Assembly (NCBI GenBank): GCA_964030475.1
Contig: CAXIPT010000002.1
Span: forward strand, 6,547,715 to 6,611,714
Source: Tethya wilhelma
Taxonomy: Eukaryota; Porifera; Demospongiae; Tethyida; Tethyidae
Reading direction: 5' to 3'
Length of the DNA stretch: 64,000 nt
Part shown: in pieces, positions 23,660 to 34,889 of the stretch
How positions within the stretch are numbered: position 1 is the stretch's first letter
Layout of the letters: the number at the start of each line of letters is the position of its first letter
Program-made: the position numbers and the translations under genes
The notes under the pieces: generated by a model
The model's database searches: none
Seen by the model: only the letters and a program-made list of their open reading frames with translations
Told to the model about the DNA's origin: nothing

Positions 23660-24414
23660 AGTTCAGCCTACCAGCGGTATATCCGGACACCGCGGAGCAG
23701 TCTGGCCAGTGTTTCAGCCCTGATCGGGGCAGCATCTACAACGCCAGAAGCTGGAGGGCCAGCAACGGCATCTATAGTGCAAAGGCCTTAAGTCAGTGAG
23801 TCAATTAACAAGGTACTGTCTTCAGTGTGTTAATTAGGTCATTATTGATTTTAATTTCCTAGTTGTTGGTGTGTTAAGTGTACTTAATTAATTTTTGATA
23901 TCTTCGGATTAAAGTGCTTTTGCTTTGGGTTCTCTAGGCTAACAAGTTTTATTTCAATTCCTTATTACATTTGTTCAACCTTGTTGTACTACATCTCTCT
24001 TATTATCACATAATAATGATTAAGTGCTTGGGCTCGTATGGTCGGTGTTCAGGGTATACATACCCTTTGTGCTCTACCAAGCAAATCATCTGGTTTAATA
24101 TAGTTATTCAAGAATAACTATCATGGCTAATTGTTTAATGGCTAATTACTGGCAAGAGCTTGGGATATGCATAGCTATCACAAAGGGATGCATGCATTGT
24201 TGCATAAGCAAGTATGCCTAGCACTTGACCCCATGGGCCTGGCCTCCCGCCAATTTATACACATCTTAGGGCATCGGATGAATTTGTGATGTCTGGTATG
24301 CCTGCTTGCAAAGCTATCATATAGCTATTAATGGTGGCTGGTGGCTGCGACGATCACTAGCATTTTGGCTGGTGTGCATTTAATAGAAAACATTCTGTAT
24401 CTCACCACTCATAA
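23660..24414. other. Intergenic; GC-richer start, otherwise nothing recognised
   Basis: 23660-23800 is noticeably richer in G and C than its surroundings and is open in at least two frames on the plus strand, but I recognise no family. It begins at a contig edge. 23800-24414 is AT-rich without identifiable features. Confidence 0.4.
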
Positions 24415-25380
24415 TATACAAGTAGTAAAAATTTCAAAAAAATAAGTAGTGTAGGAATGGGCAGTGCAGTAAAAAGCATTGGAACAAGGCATGTCTCAAT
24501 TTCGGCACATGACTACTTCATTTTTGATTTATTCTTGATCCCTATATGGATCATCACAGTGTCATAAATGCAAAGATCTGTACTACTAAAGTACCATAGC
24601 TTATTGTTGCATTGGTTTAATCTAATCAGTTGGCTAAGCAGTGGAGTAAACCATAACAACATAGGCAACTTAAAGTGGACTGCTGGCCAAGAGTTGGACA
24701 TAAAAAATGAAGTAGTCATGTGCCAAAATTGAGACATGCCTTGTTCCAATGCTTTTTACTGCACTGCCCATTCTACTTGTTCATTCACTTTTTTCAACAC
24801 TACAGTGTGGAGACTATCAGAGACTGGTTAGTCCCCACAAAAAACTTTAGCAGCTACAATGCATTGATCACTATGCTAAGAAGCTAATGCGCATGCGCAT
24901 AATAATACCACGTGGATAATGACCTTTGAACTCTACATATAAAGATGGCTGCATTGTAGTACATGAATTTATACACTAAGTTTCAAAGCTTTCTAGTTTT
25001 TGTTTAGGGCTATTTGAGATTGAAATGAGTATAAAGGAATGTACTACCCATGAAAAGAACTTACTTTGTGCTGTCAAAGTTGGCTCAACACATTCTGGTT
25101 CTCTGGAAATCGTTTTCAAGTAAGTCAGTTAGTAAGTACGTAAGTACGTACGTACGTTAGCAGAACAAAAATGGCACTATGGTGGCTTCCCACTAGCGCT
25201 CACTACTAGTGCTGAGGAAAGTTTTTGTGAGTTTTAGGCCTTGCATGCAATTGGTAATCTGTCAATAAGAGCCTCTGAGCACCTTTGAAGGTTTAATTTT
25301 GTTTGACTAGATTTTTATAGTGGCCAACATTTTGTTTGGTGTCTATGGGACAGTCGGCCCATTCCTACTATGTACGTATG
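24415..25380 (+). repeat. P element copy (forward)
   Basis: Begins with a hairpin (24419-24545 and about 24705-24775, both arms containing aataagtagtgtaggaatgg or its complement). It continues through 'gcgcatgcgcataataatacc' and 'gttggctcaacacattctgg', and ends 'gggacagtcggcccattcct' at about 25363. Highly similar to 60083-61081 and, reversed, to 10441-11446. Confidence 0.8.
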
Positions 25381-25424
25381 ATAAAGCACAATTTTGTCTA
25401 AATTGTTTTTTTTTTTGCAATTTA

Positions 25425-25643
25425 CTGTATAGCGGAAAATTTTCGTGGGAGAAAATTTTTGCGAATTTCACTGTTTGGCAGCTTTCCGCAAAAATTTCCC
25501 TCCACAAAATTTGTAAGGTATGTGGTCATCACATAATGTTGAGGCGCAATCCACGAAAATTTTCCTTGCAAATTTTCCTTGCAAATTTCTATTCAAGACG
25601 AAAACACAAAAATTTTCCCCCACGAAAATTTCCTGCTATACGG
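25425..25643. mobile_element. TA-flanked MITE, 219 bp
   Basis: Inverted ends ctgtatagcggaaaattttcgtggg and its near-complement cccacgaaaatttcctgctatacgg, flanked by TA on both sides. The interior has further inverted aaaattttc motifs. A 119-codon ORF crossing it is an artefact of the element. Confidence 0.75.
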
Positions 25644-25744
25644 TATAACTACTCCACACATTCATGTGATTATTCTTAATAATGCTCACTAAGCTTATAG
25701 CAAACAGTCTATGGCAAACCACTAAAATTCTTCAGCATAAAAAA

Positions 25745-25880
25745 TAAATTTTACCCGCGCTAAATAAAAGTTTACGTGCGCTAAAATAAAGTTTACCCAC
25801 GCTAAATGAAAGCTTACCCGCGCTAATATAAAAGTTTCTATCCGCGCTAAATGAATGCTAACACGCACTAAAATAGGCCC
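25745..25880. repeat. Minisatellite, about 26-28 bp unit
   Basis: Five imperfect units based on 'ttacccgcgctaaataaaag', located just upstream of the LINE 3' end. Confidence 0.7.
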
Positions 25881-26117
25881 AGTAATAATACACTCTGAGC
25901 CTGCAATTGTTTCACGCCCGTAAACTCGTTAAACTGCTCACGCGTATCCTACGTATAATCGCGTATTTGGCTGAGTTGTGAGCATGCGCATATCCCACAT
26001 CAAAACATAAGGATATAATAATAATTTAATACAACACACCACAATAGGTGCAAATGAGTGCATGCAGGTGTACAAATGTATAATTAAGTAGATATTAAAA
26101 GTATAGAGTTATTTCAA

Positions 26118-29100
26118 TCAAGCTGAGCACATAAAATATATTTCATTCAAAAGAACAGAGTTAGAGCTACGATTGAGTTTAACAGTCTTAATAAAGTCAG
26201 CACATAGTCTGTCACCTTCACTATACGAACACCGAAGATTACAGCCAAACAGGTAATTGAAGCCAACAGAAGTAAAGGCAAACTTGCAAGAGTCAGAGAA
26301 ACATCTTTTGGTTAGAAGATAATATTATGCCCCCTGGAAGCTATCTTTAAGTAGGTTGCATGCAATTGAAGTGTCATTCAACTCAGGAAAATCTGGTCTT
26401 TACCTTGTACATGCCATACCGGTATTCTCCATTGTGTCAGTGGACTTCAGACTATTTATAACATTGCTCTTCTTCGGTCACGTAATCTTCATGGAACTGC
26501 TCTAGAACCATATAGCAACAGCCAAAAAGATTGGTCTTGACCAGAGGATTAGCAGCAGTAAAAAGGCTGAACATGCAGTTTGCTTTTCGACACATATCCT
26601 TCTGAACTACAGATATATCATCATCATCTAACAAGTCAGACCTCAGAACATGACCTAGATGTGTGGCAGATTGTGAGAGGCAGAGCTGATGGCCATTAAA
26701 TAAAAAGACAGGAGGCAGACTTGACTGTGCATAACTTCAGATCACAAGATGTGGAGAATCTAACAAGCTGGGTTTTACTCAGATTGAGGATAGGAGAGTG
26801 ACTAGAGGCAAAGTCAGTGCAGACCCTGAGCATAAACCTCAGAGCTGATGCCGAAGGAGCTAGTAGGACAATGTCGTCTGCATAACAAACAGCACCAGCA
26901 TAGTGATGATTCCAGTGGCAGCCAATACCGTGAGACTTAAGACATGAGAGAAGTTCATCAACGTAAACAATGAATAAAATTGGAGAGCACACCACCCTGC
27001 TTCACACCATTGCTAACTGTAATGTGACCAGACAGAGTAGTGCCCCAGAGAACACGAGACTTTTGATCAGTATACCAGTGAAGCAAAAATTGTGTAATGA
27101 CAGGACGGAGGTTGCGATCAAGTAGTTTGTTAAACAACTTGGCATGGTTAACCCGATCAAAAGCCTTGAAGGCATCCAAGGAGCAGCCATAGAGAGATGA
27201 ACTATTGAAGCAATACTGGGAAAGAACATTCTTGACAATACCTGTACAAAGCTCAGTCGAAAGACCAGGCTTGAAGCCAAACTGGAGAGCAGAGGTGAAA
27301 AAAGCATCACCATGTGTATAAGCAAAATGCATCACTCAAAGAGCTTACTTAGAGTTGGAGCAAGGGCAATTGGTCTGTAATTGTCAGAGCAAGATAACGA
27401 CTTATTAGGCAATTGTAATGTGCTGTCCCTCACATAGGGCGGGATATAACCATGCCTCAAACAGGCAGTAAACAGACGGCTCAGGCACTCTGCCAAAACA
27501 GAGAAAGCAGCAATGAAATGATTCGAGTAAAGGGAAGAGCCATCAGATTTCCCAGGCTTCAAATGAGTGAAAGCCTCACTGACTGTGGGACTACATGAGA
27601 AAGATCCGATGCCAACAAAGAAGCATTCAGCTTTTGTGACAAAGACGACACATCAACATTGGAGTCAGAATTAAGGATATCTGAAATCTTTTGGGAGAAC
27701 ATATAGCTGAATTATCAGCTTCATTGGATAAACCATCAACAGAACAAGTGGTAGAGCGAGATCGATTAGAAAGCTTGCGCATTTTACAAACTGCATTCCA
27801 AAAATCTCCTTGACTAGAATTGGATAGTACAGCCATGCTTTCACACTTAATATGCTCATTCTGTCTCTTAAGCCGACGAACCTCATATTTGAAGCACCTC
27901 TTAGAATGTTTTTTTAATTTGAAAAAGAACACCGGAAGAGGGGCAACAGAAATCCAACCATACATGGTGCCAGCACTGTGCAGAGGCTCTAAGATTACGA
28001 ACCATCTTATTCCAGCCAGGCACGACCCTGGGACGAGGACAAAAGTGAGGCAAGCAAGAGTCAGAAGCAAGAGAGAAGGCATCAAGTAGGTTATCAAAGT
28101 AAGAGTCAACGGAAGACTGGTGAGAAACACACTGAGGGTCACAACACTCATATACTGACTCAGGTATAGATGGTAGAATGGAGCTCAGAAAATCATAACA
28201 ATTACTAGAGGCAGTCTCAGAGACCTTCCAATCCACAGACGCATGATGTAACTCATTTGTGACTAAGGTAGCAGGACTTGGGATAGATGATGAGATGTGA
28301 GATAGTTCGTAATCATCAGATAAGTAAAGAACAGTGGGAGATGATCAGAAAAATTCTCAACACTATCCTCAGCGGAAATGCTTCTAACAAGACTTCTGTT
28401 CTGAGAAAAAAAGAGAATATGATCAGGCCAAGAGAAAGCAGACAGATCATCTATCCATTAGGTTAAACTTATATCAGTATGAGAGTCAACTGCAACCAGG
28501 TCAAGATTAGCCATAAAAGTAAAGAGAGTGTGAAGGTTTGGACCAGAACGAGAGAAATCAACATTGAAGTCACCCACAATGACCAAGTTGTCGAAAGTTT
28601 GAGAGAGAAGAAAGCCTTCAAGCTCAGAGACAGAAAGACTATACGAATCAAGATTACCGTAGTTAGTAGGCATATACACATTTACAAAAAGTGTTGTGTG
28701 AGAGGGTAGTGATACAATTAGATTGAGACAAAGAAATAGCACAAAATCTCTTCGAACAAGAATCTAATCTTAGACTAGTAATAGAGCCAGAGAGAGAGTT
28801 GCGAAAAAAATAGCACAGCAACCATATGGGCGGCCTAAAATCAGCTCACTATCAACCATACCACTCACACCAACAAAACTAAAATCAGATGAAATATCAA
28901 GAGAACATAAATGATCAGAAAAAAGCCAGTGCTCTTGAATAAAGAGTAAATCATAATGATTCAATAATTTGGAGATATAGTCAATGCCAGATTTCCAACC
29001 ACGACAATTGTAACTACAACAGTTTTCACGTGTACTCATCATTACTTAGTTATTATTGTAGAAGCAACAACAGGATCAGAAATAGGTATAGATGTGGTTG

Positions 29101-29345
29101 GCATGGCTAAGTTAATAGTTTCAGTATCTGACTGAGTCTTGTCAGTTACTGACTTAGACTTAATAGAGCGACTAACTCGTGACTCAGCAGGGAGGTCCTC
29201 ACGTAAAAAGCTTTTTAATAGAAAAATCTTTAAGCTTTCTGCACGAAGATAGAGTAAGCTCTTATCCCAGACACTCTCTAACTTAACAATAATTGGTCTA
29301 GGCTTGAGAGACTCAGTATATTTTGCCTTGCGCCCAAGACGAAAG
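26118..29345 (-). pseudogene. Non-LTR retrotransposon (LINE): ORF1 tail, endonuclease and reverse transcriptase, degenerate
   Basis: Reading from 29345 downwards: the ORF1 C-terminus ('LKPRPIIVKLESVWDK') ends near 29040. ORF2 starts at about 29042 with an apurinic-type endonuclease ('YNCRGWKSGI', 'LLFIQEHWL', 'NVYMPTNYGN', 'VIVGDFNVDFS'). The reverse transcriptase shows 'KPGKSDGSSLYSNHF', 'NYRPIALAPTLSKLFE', 'DAFKAFDRVNHAKL', 'GVKQGGVLS' and 'AVCYADDIVLLAP'. The far C-terminus ('RCFSDSCKFAFTSVG...') closes with a stop at 26118-26120. At least five frame changes separate these pieces, and the region near 26440-26520 is rearranged compared with the copy at 17128-17728. The element class is CR1/L2/Jockey-like by domain order; I cannot be more precise. 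It copies RNA into DNA at a nicked target when intact; this copy cannot. Confidence 0.9.
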
Positions 29346-29988
29346 GCATTTATTGAACCAAGAACTAGGCTCTACCCACCACACAACGCAACTGTCACAC
29401 CTCCATACTGCATTTTGTTGTCTGCCTTCTACGCATACTATTTTTTTGCATGGTGAGAAGCACATCAAATAACAATGCTCTCTCTCCTCTCATTTGTTTG
29501 GGGACTTTGTCAGAACTGCTGTTATCGTGATATTAATTACCATCTGCTTCAGGTTATCTTAGCCATGCATGTGCACTTTATGACTCTATGACTCTAGATC
29601 TCTAATTATTCCCAGTACGGTAGTACTGGGTACATAGGAATGGCACGGATGGTCCATTAGCGCAATACAAATATTCACGCGAATAACTCTGCAAATGGCC
29701 ATAAAAAGAACACAAAAGACATGCACCTTCATATTGGAGTGTAGGAGGGCTGGATAAGACAGCAGGCCTTAGTATTGAATTCAGCACACTGAGAGGATTC
29801 AAACGATATCCACTTTGTTATAGTTTGGACAACATAGGCCTGACTTTTGGACCACAATTAACTGCACTGTATACATTTTGATTCAGAATGTTTTTCTGAT
29901 GCTCTAAATCAAAGCAACTCTGCATTTCACGTTTTTGATCAAAACATGACAATCTATTATAATAGTCAATTTTTCTTTCTTTTCGTAG

Positions 29989-30198
29989 GATACCAGTTTC
30001 TACAACATCTATTGTACATACAACACAACATACTTAAGATCAGGGATCATTGTATATGCAGTACTATCAGAGACAGTAGCTGGGATGCCCATGTGTCAAT
30101 GCAGTCTGTACAGGCCGAGCTACAACAAGGACATGCTCACACTTATTCCTCCCATAAGGAGCTTTCGTTGTCAACTGGAGATGGTCCACTGTGAATAG
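29989..30198 (+). CDS. Orphan last exon of the type II membrane protein family (third member)
   Basis: Acceptor 'tttctttcttttcgtag' precedes 29989; the exon reads 69 codons to TAG. It aligns without forcing to the last exons at 31981-32211 and 62181-62408: C-x-Y-x-T-x-Y, then G-I-I-V-x-x-V, then C-x-C-S-x-x-R-P, and C-x-L-E-x-V-x-C. All five cysteines are kept ('YCTYNTTYLRSGIIVYAVL', 'MCQCSLYRPSY', 'RCQLEMVHC'). The opening matches the phase-0 start of its paralogs. No matching first exon is visible upstream, where the LINE (26118-29345) now sits. It is either the remnant of a third gene, a distant exon, or an alternative last exon. Confidence 0.7.
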   Translation, partial: DTSFYNIYCTYNTTYLRSGIIVYAVLSETVAGMPMCQCSLYRPSYNKDMLTLIPPIRSFRCQLEMVHCE

Positions 30199-30504
30199 AC
30201 TTAGAACCAAGCTGTTGAACACACAAACACAATCATATATTATAGCCAGAACACTAACTATATATAAGACTTAGAATGATTTGAATTTACCATTACAATG
30301 TCTGTACACAGTTAAGATTGATAAAACCATGCACCATGGTACATAATTACGATCTGTTGAAGAATAAATTTTAAATGTTGGATTGAGAAATTTAATCTCA
30401 TTTTGTTCAATTAAGTAGAGCTACCCAAGTCTTTTGTAATTTTAAAGGAAAATCAAACATTTGTGAAACCATCCATGGAATCCGTTTTGTACCATCATAC
30501 TGAG

Positions 30505-30695
30505 TGTCACCCACAGACTACATTAGATTTAGTTTCAGTTCATGTAAGAATTCAGCTAAGAATACATCAGAAGTCCCTTATCACTACATTCAAGCAGTCA
30601 ATGGACACAGATATCAAAGTTACTGTACTTGTCCAGTATATCCCAGACTCGTTTCAGGGTTTCACAGGACATATAATCCTAATTCTAATCATTGA
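30505..30695 (+). pseudogene. Possible further, truncated copy of the Cys-rich last exon
   Basis: An open frame contains 'YIRFSFSSCKNSAKNTSE', 'HYIQAVNGH' and 'YCTCPVYPR'. The spacing from its first Cys to the C-x-C pair is 26 residues, the same as in the exon at 29989-30198. The final two cysteines are missing and the only nearby acceptor (cccacag at 30516) gives the wrong phase, so if related it is dead. Weak similarity. Confidence 0.25.
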
Positions 30696-31026
30696 AGTTG
30701 GCTAGTAACATGCATGCATGCCTGCAATTTTTGTAACCAAGGCATCCAAAGTGCTTTGATGTTTATGTATGTCAGTGTATAAGTTTTGCCTTACCTTGCC
30801 CATGCAGAATATTATTATGTTTATATGATAATTTTATCATCATCTCCAATACTGTAATGATATTTATTATATGCCAATTCAGCAATAAAAGTGCATGGGT
30901 GTACATTATACTTCAAACATGCAAGTGAAATTTACGATAATATAGCTACACTATACGGTACTACTTGCAGTTATATTATATGCAACTATAAAGTTATTGT
31001 ATGTACTTAAAGTCAGTCAACACATA

Positions 31027-32211
31027 ATGTCAAACAAGGGAGAGTTTAAGCCAGTAAGTCACTCCAGTGACACCCTTCACGATAGAAATGAAAGCAGCAA
31101 TGACAGTATTACACTCAGTAAAGACAAAGAGGGAAGCATTGTGCCAGTGATGCTAGCAATCATAATTGCAATTCTACTGGCAGCATCAGCTCTTGTATTC
31201 ATGGTTGTCATATACAATGTCAATGACAAAGCACTGGCTACATCAAGGCTGGAATTGGACATCCTCATAAAGGAGATTGAGATCGTGGAGACATATCTGC
31301 ATACCAACTTCGCTAAGGCTTTAGATGAACAAAAAAAAATCTTAAATTCACTCATTGACAAATTAGACAGTGCAAGTTATATTCAAAATATTTCGACTAA
31401 ACTCAACGAAAGCTTTCAAAATTATGAACAATATTTTGAAGAAATACAATGGGAAGAATACAATCACAGTCTATTACTGGCTACATTAAGGCTGGAATTG
31501 GACACCCTCATAAAGGAGATTGAGATCGTGGAGAAATATCTGAATCATAGCAACTTCACTAACTTAAAGGCTCAATTTAATAAGAGTTTAGAGGAAATAA
31601 ACTCAACAGAATTGCTGGAATTGCCACAAGAAGTGCTGACATTCAATAGATTGTTAATGGATATCAATGGCACCTTGTGTGTGACAGAGATTGAAGCACA
31701 ATGCGACATCAAAAGCAAACAGGAATCAGAGAGATTCTATCGGAGAACATGTGGAACTAAAGACATAATGAACAACAGCCTGAGGTGGATACCGGTTGAT
31801 AGAGAGGTAAAATTTAATATGTATACACATATACAACATTTAGTGGTATAAACTACATGTACTTCTCTGCATGCACATAGAAATACAAAACAGAAAAGGC
31901 CTGCTTCATGACTCTATACAGATACATATATTTCATAATCAGTCTGTATGTAGTACTGTACTATTTTATAATTTTTTCAGGGCTATCACACTATTGACAC
32001 GCGATGCATCTATGAATCAAACTACAAAAGTGGCATTCTTGTGACCTCAGTACTACAAAAGGCAGACATGGAAGACGAAGAATTCATGAGATGCAGATGC
32101 TCAATTGCTAGACCACAACCTGGTAGTTCCTCCTACAGGATCATCCCAACAAACATAAGATCAACTTGCAAATTGGAGGTTGTTCGATGTCCAAAACAAA
32201 CGGAGTTATAG
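31027..32211 (+). CDS. Type II single-pass membrane protein with coiled-coil stalk and C-terminal five-Cys domain (gene 1)
   Basis: Exons 31027-31806 (780 bp, donor gag|gtaaaa, phase 0) and 31981-32211 (acceptor attttttcag) encode 336 aa. 31027 is the first ATG, with A at -3. Residues 1-37 are polar and probably cytoplasmic. Residues about 38-63 form a hydrophobic helix ('VPVMLAIIIAILLAASALVF') with no cleavable signal peptide. From 70 on there are leucine/isoleucine heptads and about nine N-glycosylation sequons, placing the stalk outside the cell. 'RLELDILIKEIEIVE' (near 74-88) recurs 81 residues later. Then come C218, C226, 'RFYRRTCGT' (C242) and, from exon 2, a 76-aa domain with C-x-Y, 'RCRCS', 'STC' and 'VRCP' cysteines. 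AATAAA lies at 32243. The paralog at 62181-63518 has an identical layout. I know no named family; a receptor, adhesion or trimeric-stalk role is only a guess. Confidence 0.85.
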
Positions 32212-32419
32212 CTCATACACACAAACTGACAATGCTACTGAAAATAAAAATGTATACATGCATATCAGTAAAAAGCATTACTATATAGGATAACTGTGAC
32301 TTTGAATAGAACAGGTTGATTATTTTTGATTTTATATTTTGTTTACTTTTGTAAAAGTAAACTCTTACAGCTGCACACTGGTTGTTTGTACATATTAAAA
32401 TGTTTGAACTGAGACTTAC

Positions 32420-32546
32420 ATGAGGCACTCTGATTGCATTGGGGGAGACATGTAGCTTTGGAGAGGAGTAAGACTGATGGCGATGAAACACACTCTTCAT
32501 TGCTTCACTCACTGCCAGCTGCTGGGCTGTGACTCCATGACGATTC
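32420..32546 (-). CDS. Single predicted exon, ankyrin-repeat-like end
   Basis: Flanked by a good acceptor (tatccttgtag) and donor (gtaagtctcag) on the reverse strand and open throughout. It reads 'NRHGVTAQQLAVSEAMKSVF' followed by 'SSPKLHVSPNAIRVPH'. 'xxxGVTAxxLA' resembles the first helix of an ankyrin repeat. No neighbouring exon could be found, and the next one downstream would have to lie within or beyond gene 1, on the opposite strand. It could be a chance exon-like stretch. Confidence 0.35.
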
Positions 32547-32599
32547 CTACAAGGATAAAAAAAAAATGAGTATAAGATCAAAATTTCTTACACTGTGAC

Positions 32600-33554
32600 A
32601 ATATCTGAAAAGTCACACTTATTTTATCTTGTACAATGCTGTACTCTTTTTGCTAACAAACAAACTTGACACAAAAAATCATTACACTGGATTCAAACTT
32701 AACACTATACTGTAACAGTCAGTAGCCTAGTATACACTCTCCACACAAAATGGTGCTTTATATTGGTGATAACAAACTATAACAAACTCAAACTCAAAAC
32801 TGCAATTATATGAATTCTGAGGCTATAGTGAGAAATGGAGTCTTTCATACAGTCACAGGTAGCTGCCACAATAGTGAGGGAGGAGTTATGGTGAATAGGG
32901 ACATAGTGGAAGGCTGGTATGGTAGTCTATAGGAATTAGGAGTCTAACAAACCAAGGCAGGGCTATCAGAATTTTAGTGACATGAGCTTCTGTGAATGAC
33001 CATATTCGAATCGAAGGAATACATAAGGTTTGAGAAAAATTAGAAGCATATGAGGCTTACAAAGCAAAAATCGAATTAAATAACCCCATGGAGAACCATG
33101 AAGTCATGAAGAGCAGTGTATTTAATTACATTTATTGAACATTCCATACATAAATCCATGGTGAAATATCATCACATGCCCTGAGCATGCTCTAGCCAAT
33201 GGGTGAACTAAACTGAGAGGTATTCACAGTTAAGATAAGGTGGCACCATGGCTTAAACAGCTGTAGAGTTGATTAATCATTGGTAAACATAAGCATGGAC
33301 TATTTTCTAAGAAGAACAAAACTATTAACCACAAAATAAATGACCCCCATGCACTGGTATTGACAGTTGATTTACGTAATAACTTCAAAGAACAAGGTAT
33401 AAAAAGCATCAACAAGTGGGTGTGTATACACAGCCATGCAGTTCCAGGAAATTCTAATGGCTTGAGCAACGCACAGTCACGTACATACGCATGCAAATGC
33501 ACATGCATGTAAGCACACAAGCACATGCATGCACAAACGCACATACAAACACAT

Positions 33555-33603
<49 letters not shown>

Positions 33604-34210
33604 TAGGTTATCATTATAGCTGCAACTATAAACCTAGATAAAACCATTTAAGTATATTTAATAGGATCACCAGAGGCAACCTTGAGAGGTATACATTATT
33701 GAAACAATGCATGTACACATATAAATCATTTATAATAATGAATGAAGATATATTGTAGCTGCTACTAGAGTGAATTAATGCTTTGTTGCTGTACTTTACT
33801 CAATGACATTCTCTCAGTTTATAGTATAGAGGTCTACTTTGCCACAATAACGTAAGATGCTATAGGCATAAAGATCCAGCGATACAACGATGAAGTTGCA
33901 AATACATGTTCATATAAACTTTTAGCCTGCCAAGATTGTAACAACCTTGCTACAGCCCATGACCTAACCCATTGCCACAACTATGTGCATTGCAAAGTTG
34001 CTACAACTCTGTCGCAATAACAACTTGCAGCTGCAAGCATACTGCATGAAAATGTCTTAGTGCTACCATAGAATCTCAATTATCTGGATACCTTTGTTCT
34101 GGAATAACTTTTTTTTTATAATAAAAATTGTGTGAACTATATATATAAGCAGAGGTTATTAACAAAAGTTAAAAACTTCGAGAAATAAGTAGCTAGCTGC
34201 TAAAATCACT
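32600..34210. other. Intergenic with (AC)n at 33557-33600; nothing else recognised
   Basis: About 22 AC units end at 33600, preceded by degenerate ACA/GCA runs from 33480. No exon or element termini were recognised in the remaining sequence. Confidence 0.55.
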
Positions 34211-34218
34211 AGTGGATA

Positions 34219-34252
<34 letters not shown>

Positions 34253-34253
34253 G
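34219..34253. repeat. (ATT)n microsatellite, tail of W-family copy 2
   Basis: About 12 units, downstream of the reverse-strand W ORF (read as AAT on that strand), matching the arrangement at 16752-16789. Confidence 0.85.
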
Positions 34254-34398
34254 CTTTACAATGCACATTATGAACAAACTATAATAGTCTTACAATTATA
34301 ACTGAAAGTTTGAAGCTAAGAGTGTGCATTGAAGGTCAGCCAGAGTGAGCTGACTGCCAGGAAAAAAAAACAAAACAAAACCAAATAAAATAACTTAG

Positions 34399-34889
34399 CT
34401 ATGTAACACTAGACTTGGATCTTGTGCGAGCTGAAATAGGAGTCCAACTCCTAGTACAATTAGAGAAGATTTGTAGACCAGGTTTGTCTCCGACCTTGAT
34501 GTAGTTGACTTCGGCATGATCAGGAATTTCTAGCTCAGAGCCTGAACTGTCACTGTCAGTGCCAGATCCTTCAGAAAGATTGATCTGTACATTGGGAGGG
34601 GCTTTGAGACGTACTTGCGGGGGAACAGTTCTCCTTGATCTCTTACGAACTACTGGGGTCCAAGCTTCCTGTTCTGAACTGTCTTCACAATATAGGACTC
34701 CATGTTCACCACTTCTTTTCTCATATCTAACACTTGAGCAACTTCCCAGATCTACCCCATGCAGTGGTGGGTCAGACAATGCTTGAGCGCTGGAGTTGGG
34801 CTGCCTACAATCCGCAGGGCTCTGGTGGGCATCAACTGGAGATTTAACAGAAACTGACATTGTTTTCTTAGCAGTAGTACCAGGATATC
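34399..34889 (-). CDS. W-family ORF (C-terminal part), copy 2, runs into gap
   Basis: 163 codons are open from the gap edge to the stop at 34399. Motifs: 'EAWTPVVRKRSRRTVPP', an acidic serine run 'SDSSGSELEIPD', 'VGDKPGLQIF' and the terminal 'SWTPISARTRSKS'. The same order occurs at 51157-51937 ('QEGWIYVKRRKRVKRQ', 'SDDSGSELDV', 'NDVPGLF', 'NWTPI'). Basic patches and acidic runs suggest a nucleic-acid-binding or nuclear protein, but I do not recognise the family. Reading through the N run into the hAT sequence at 35.6 kb is an artefact. The combination with an AAT tail points to a retroelement-encoded ORF rather than a host gene. Confidence 0.5.

Noticed and set aside
25320..25679. 119-codon plus-strand ORF
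   Set aside because: It crosses the P element end and a TA-flanked MITE; composition follows the repeats, with no conserved motif.
31077..31361. Reverse ORF inside gene 1 first exon
   Set aside because: Shadow of the coiled-coil coding sequence on the other strand.
33230..33598. Cys/Val-rich reverse ORF of 122 codons (also those at 61022, 61798 and 61805)
   Set aside because: Translations of AC/GT microsatellites.
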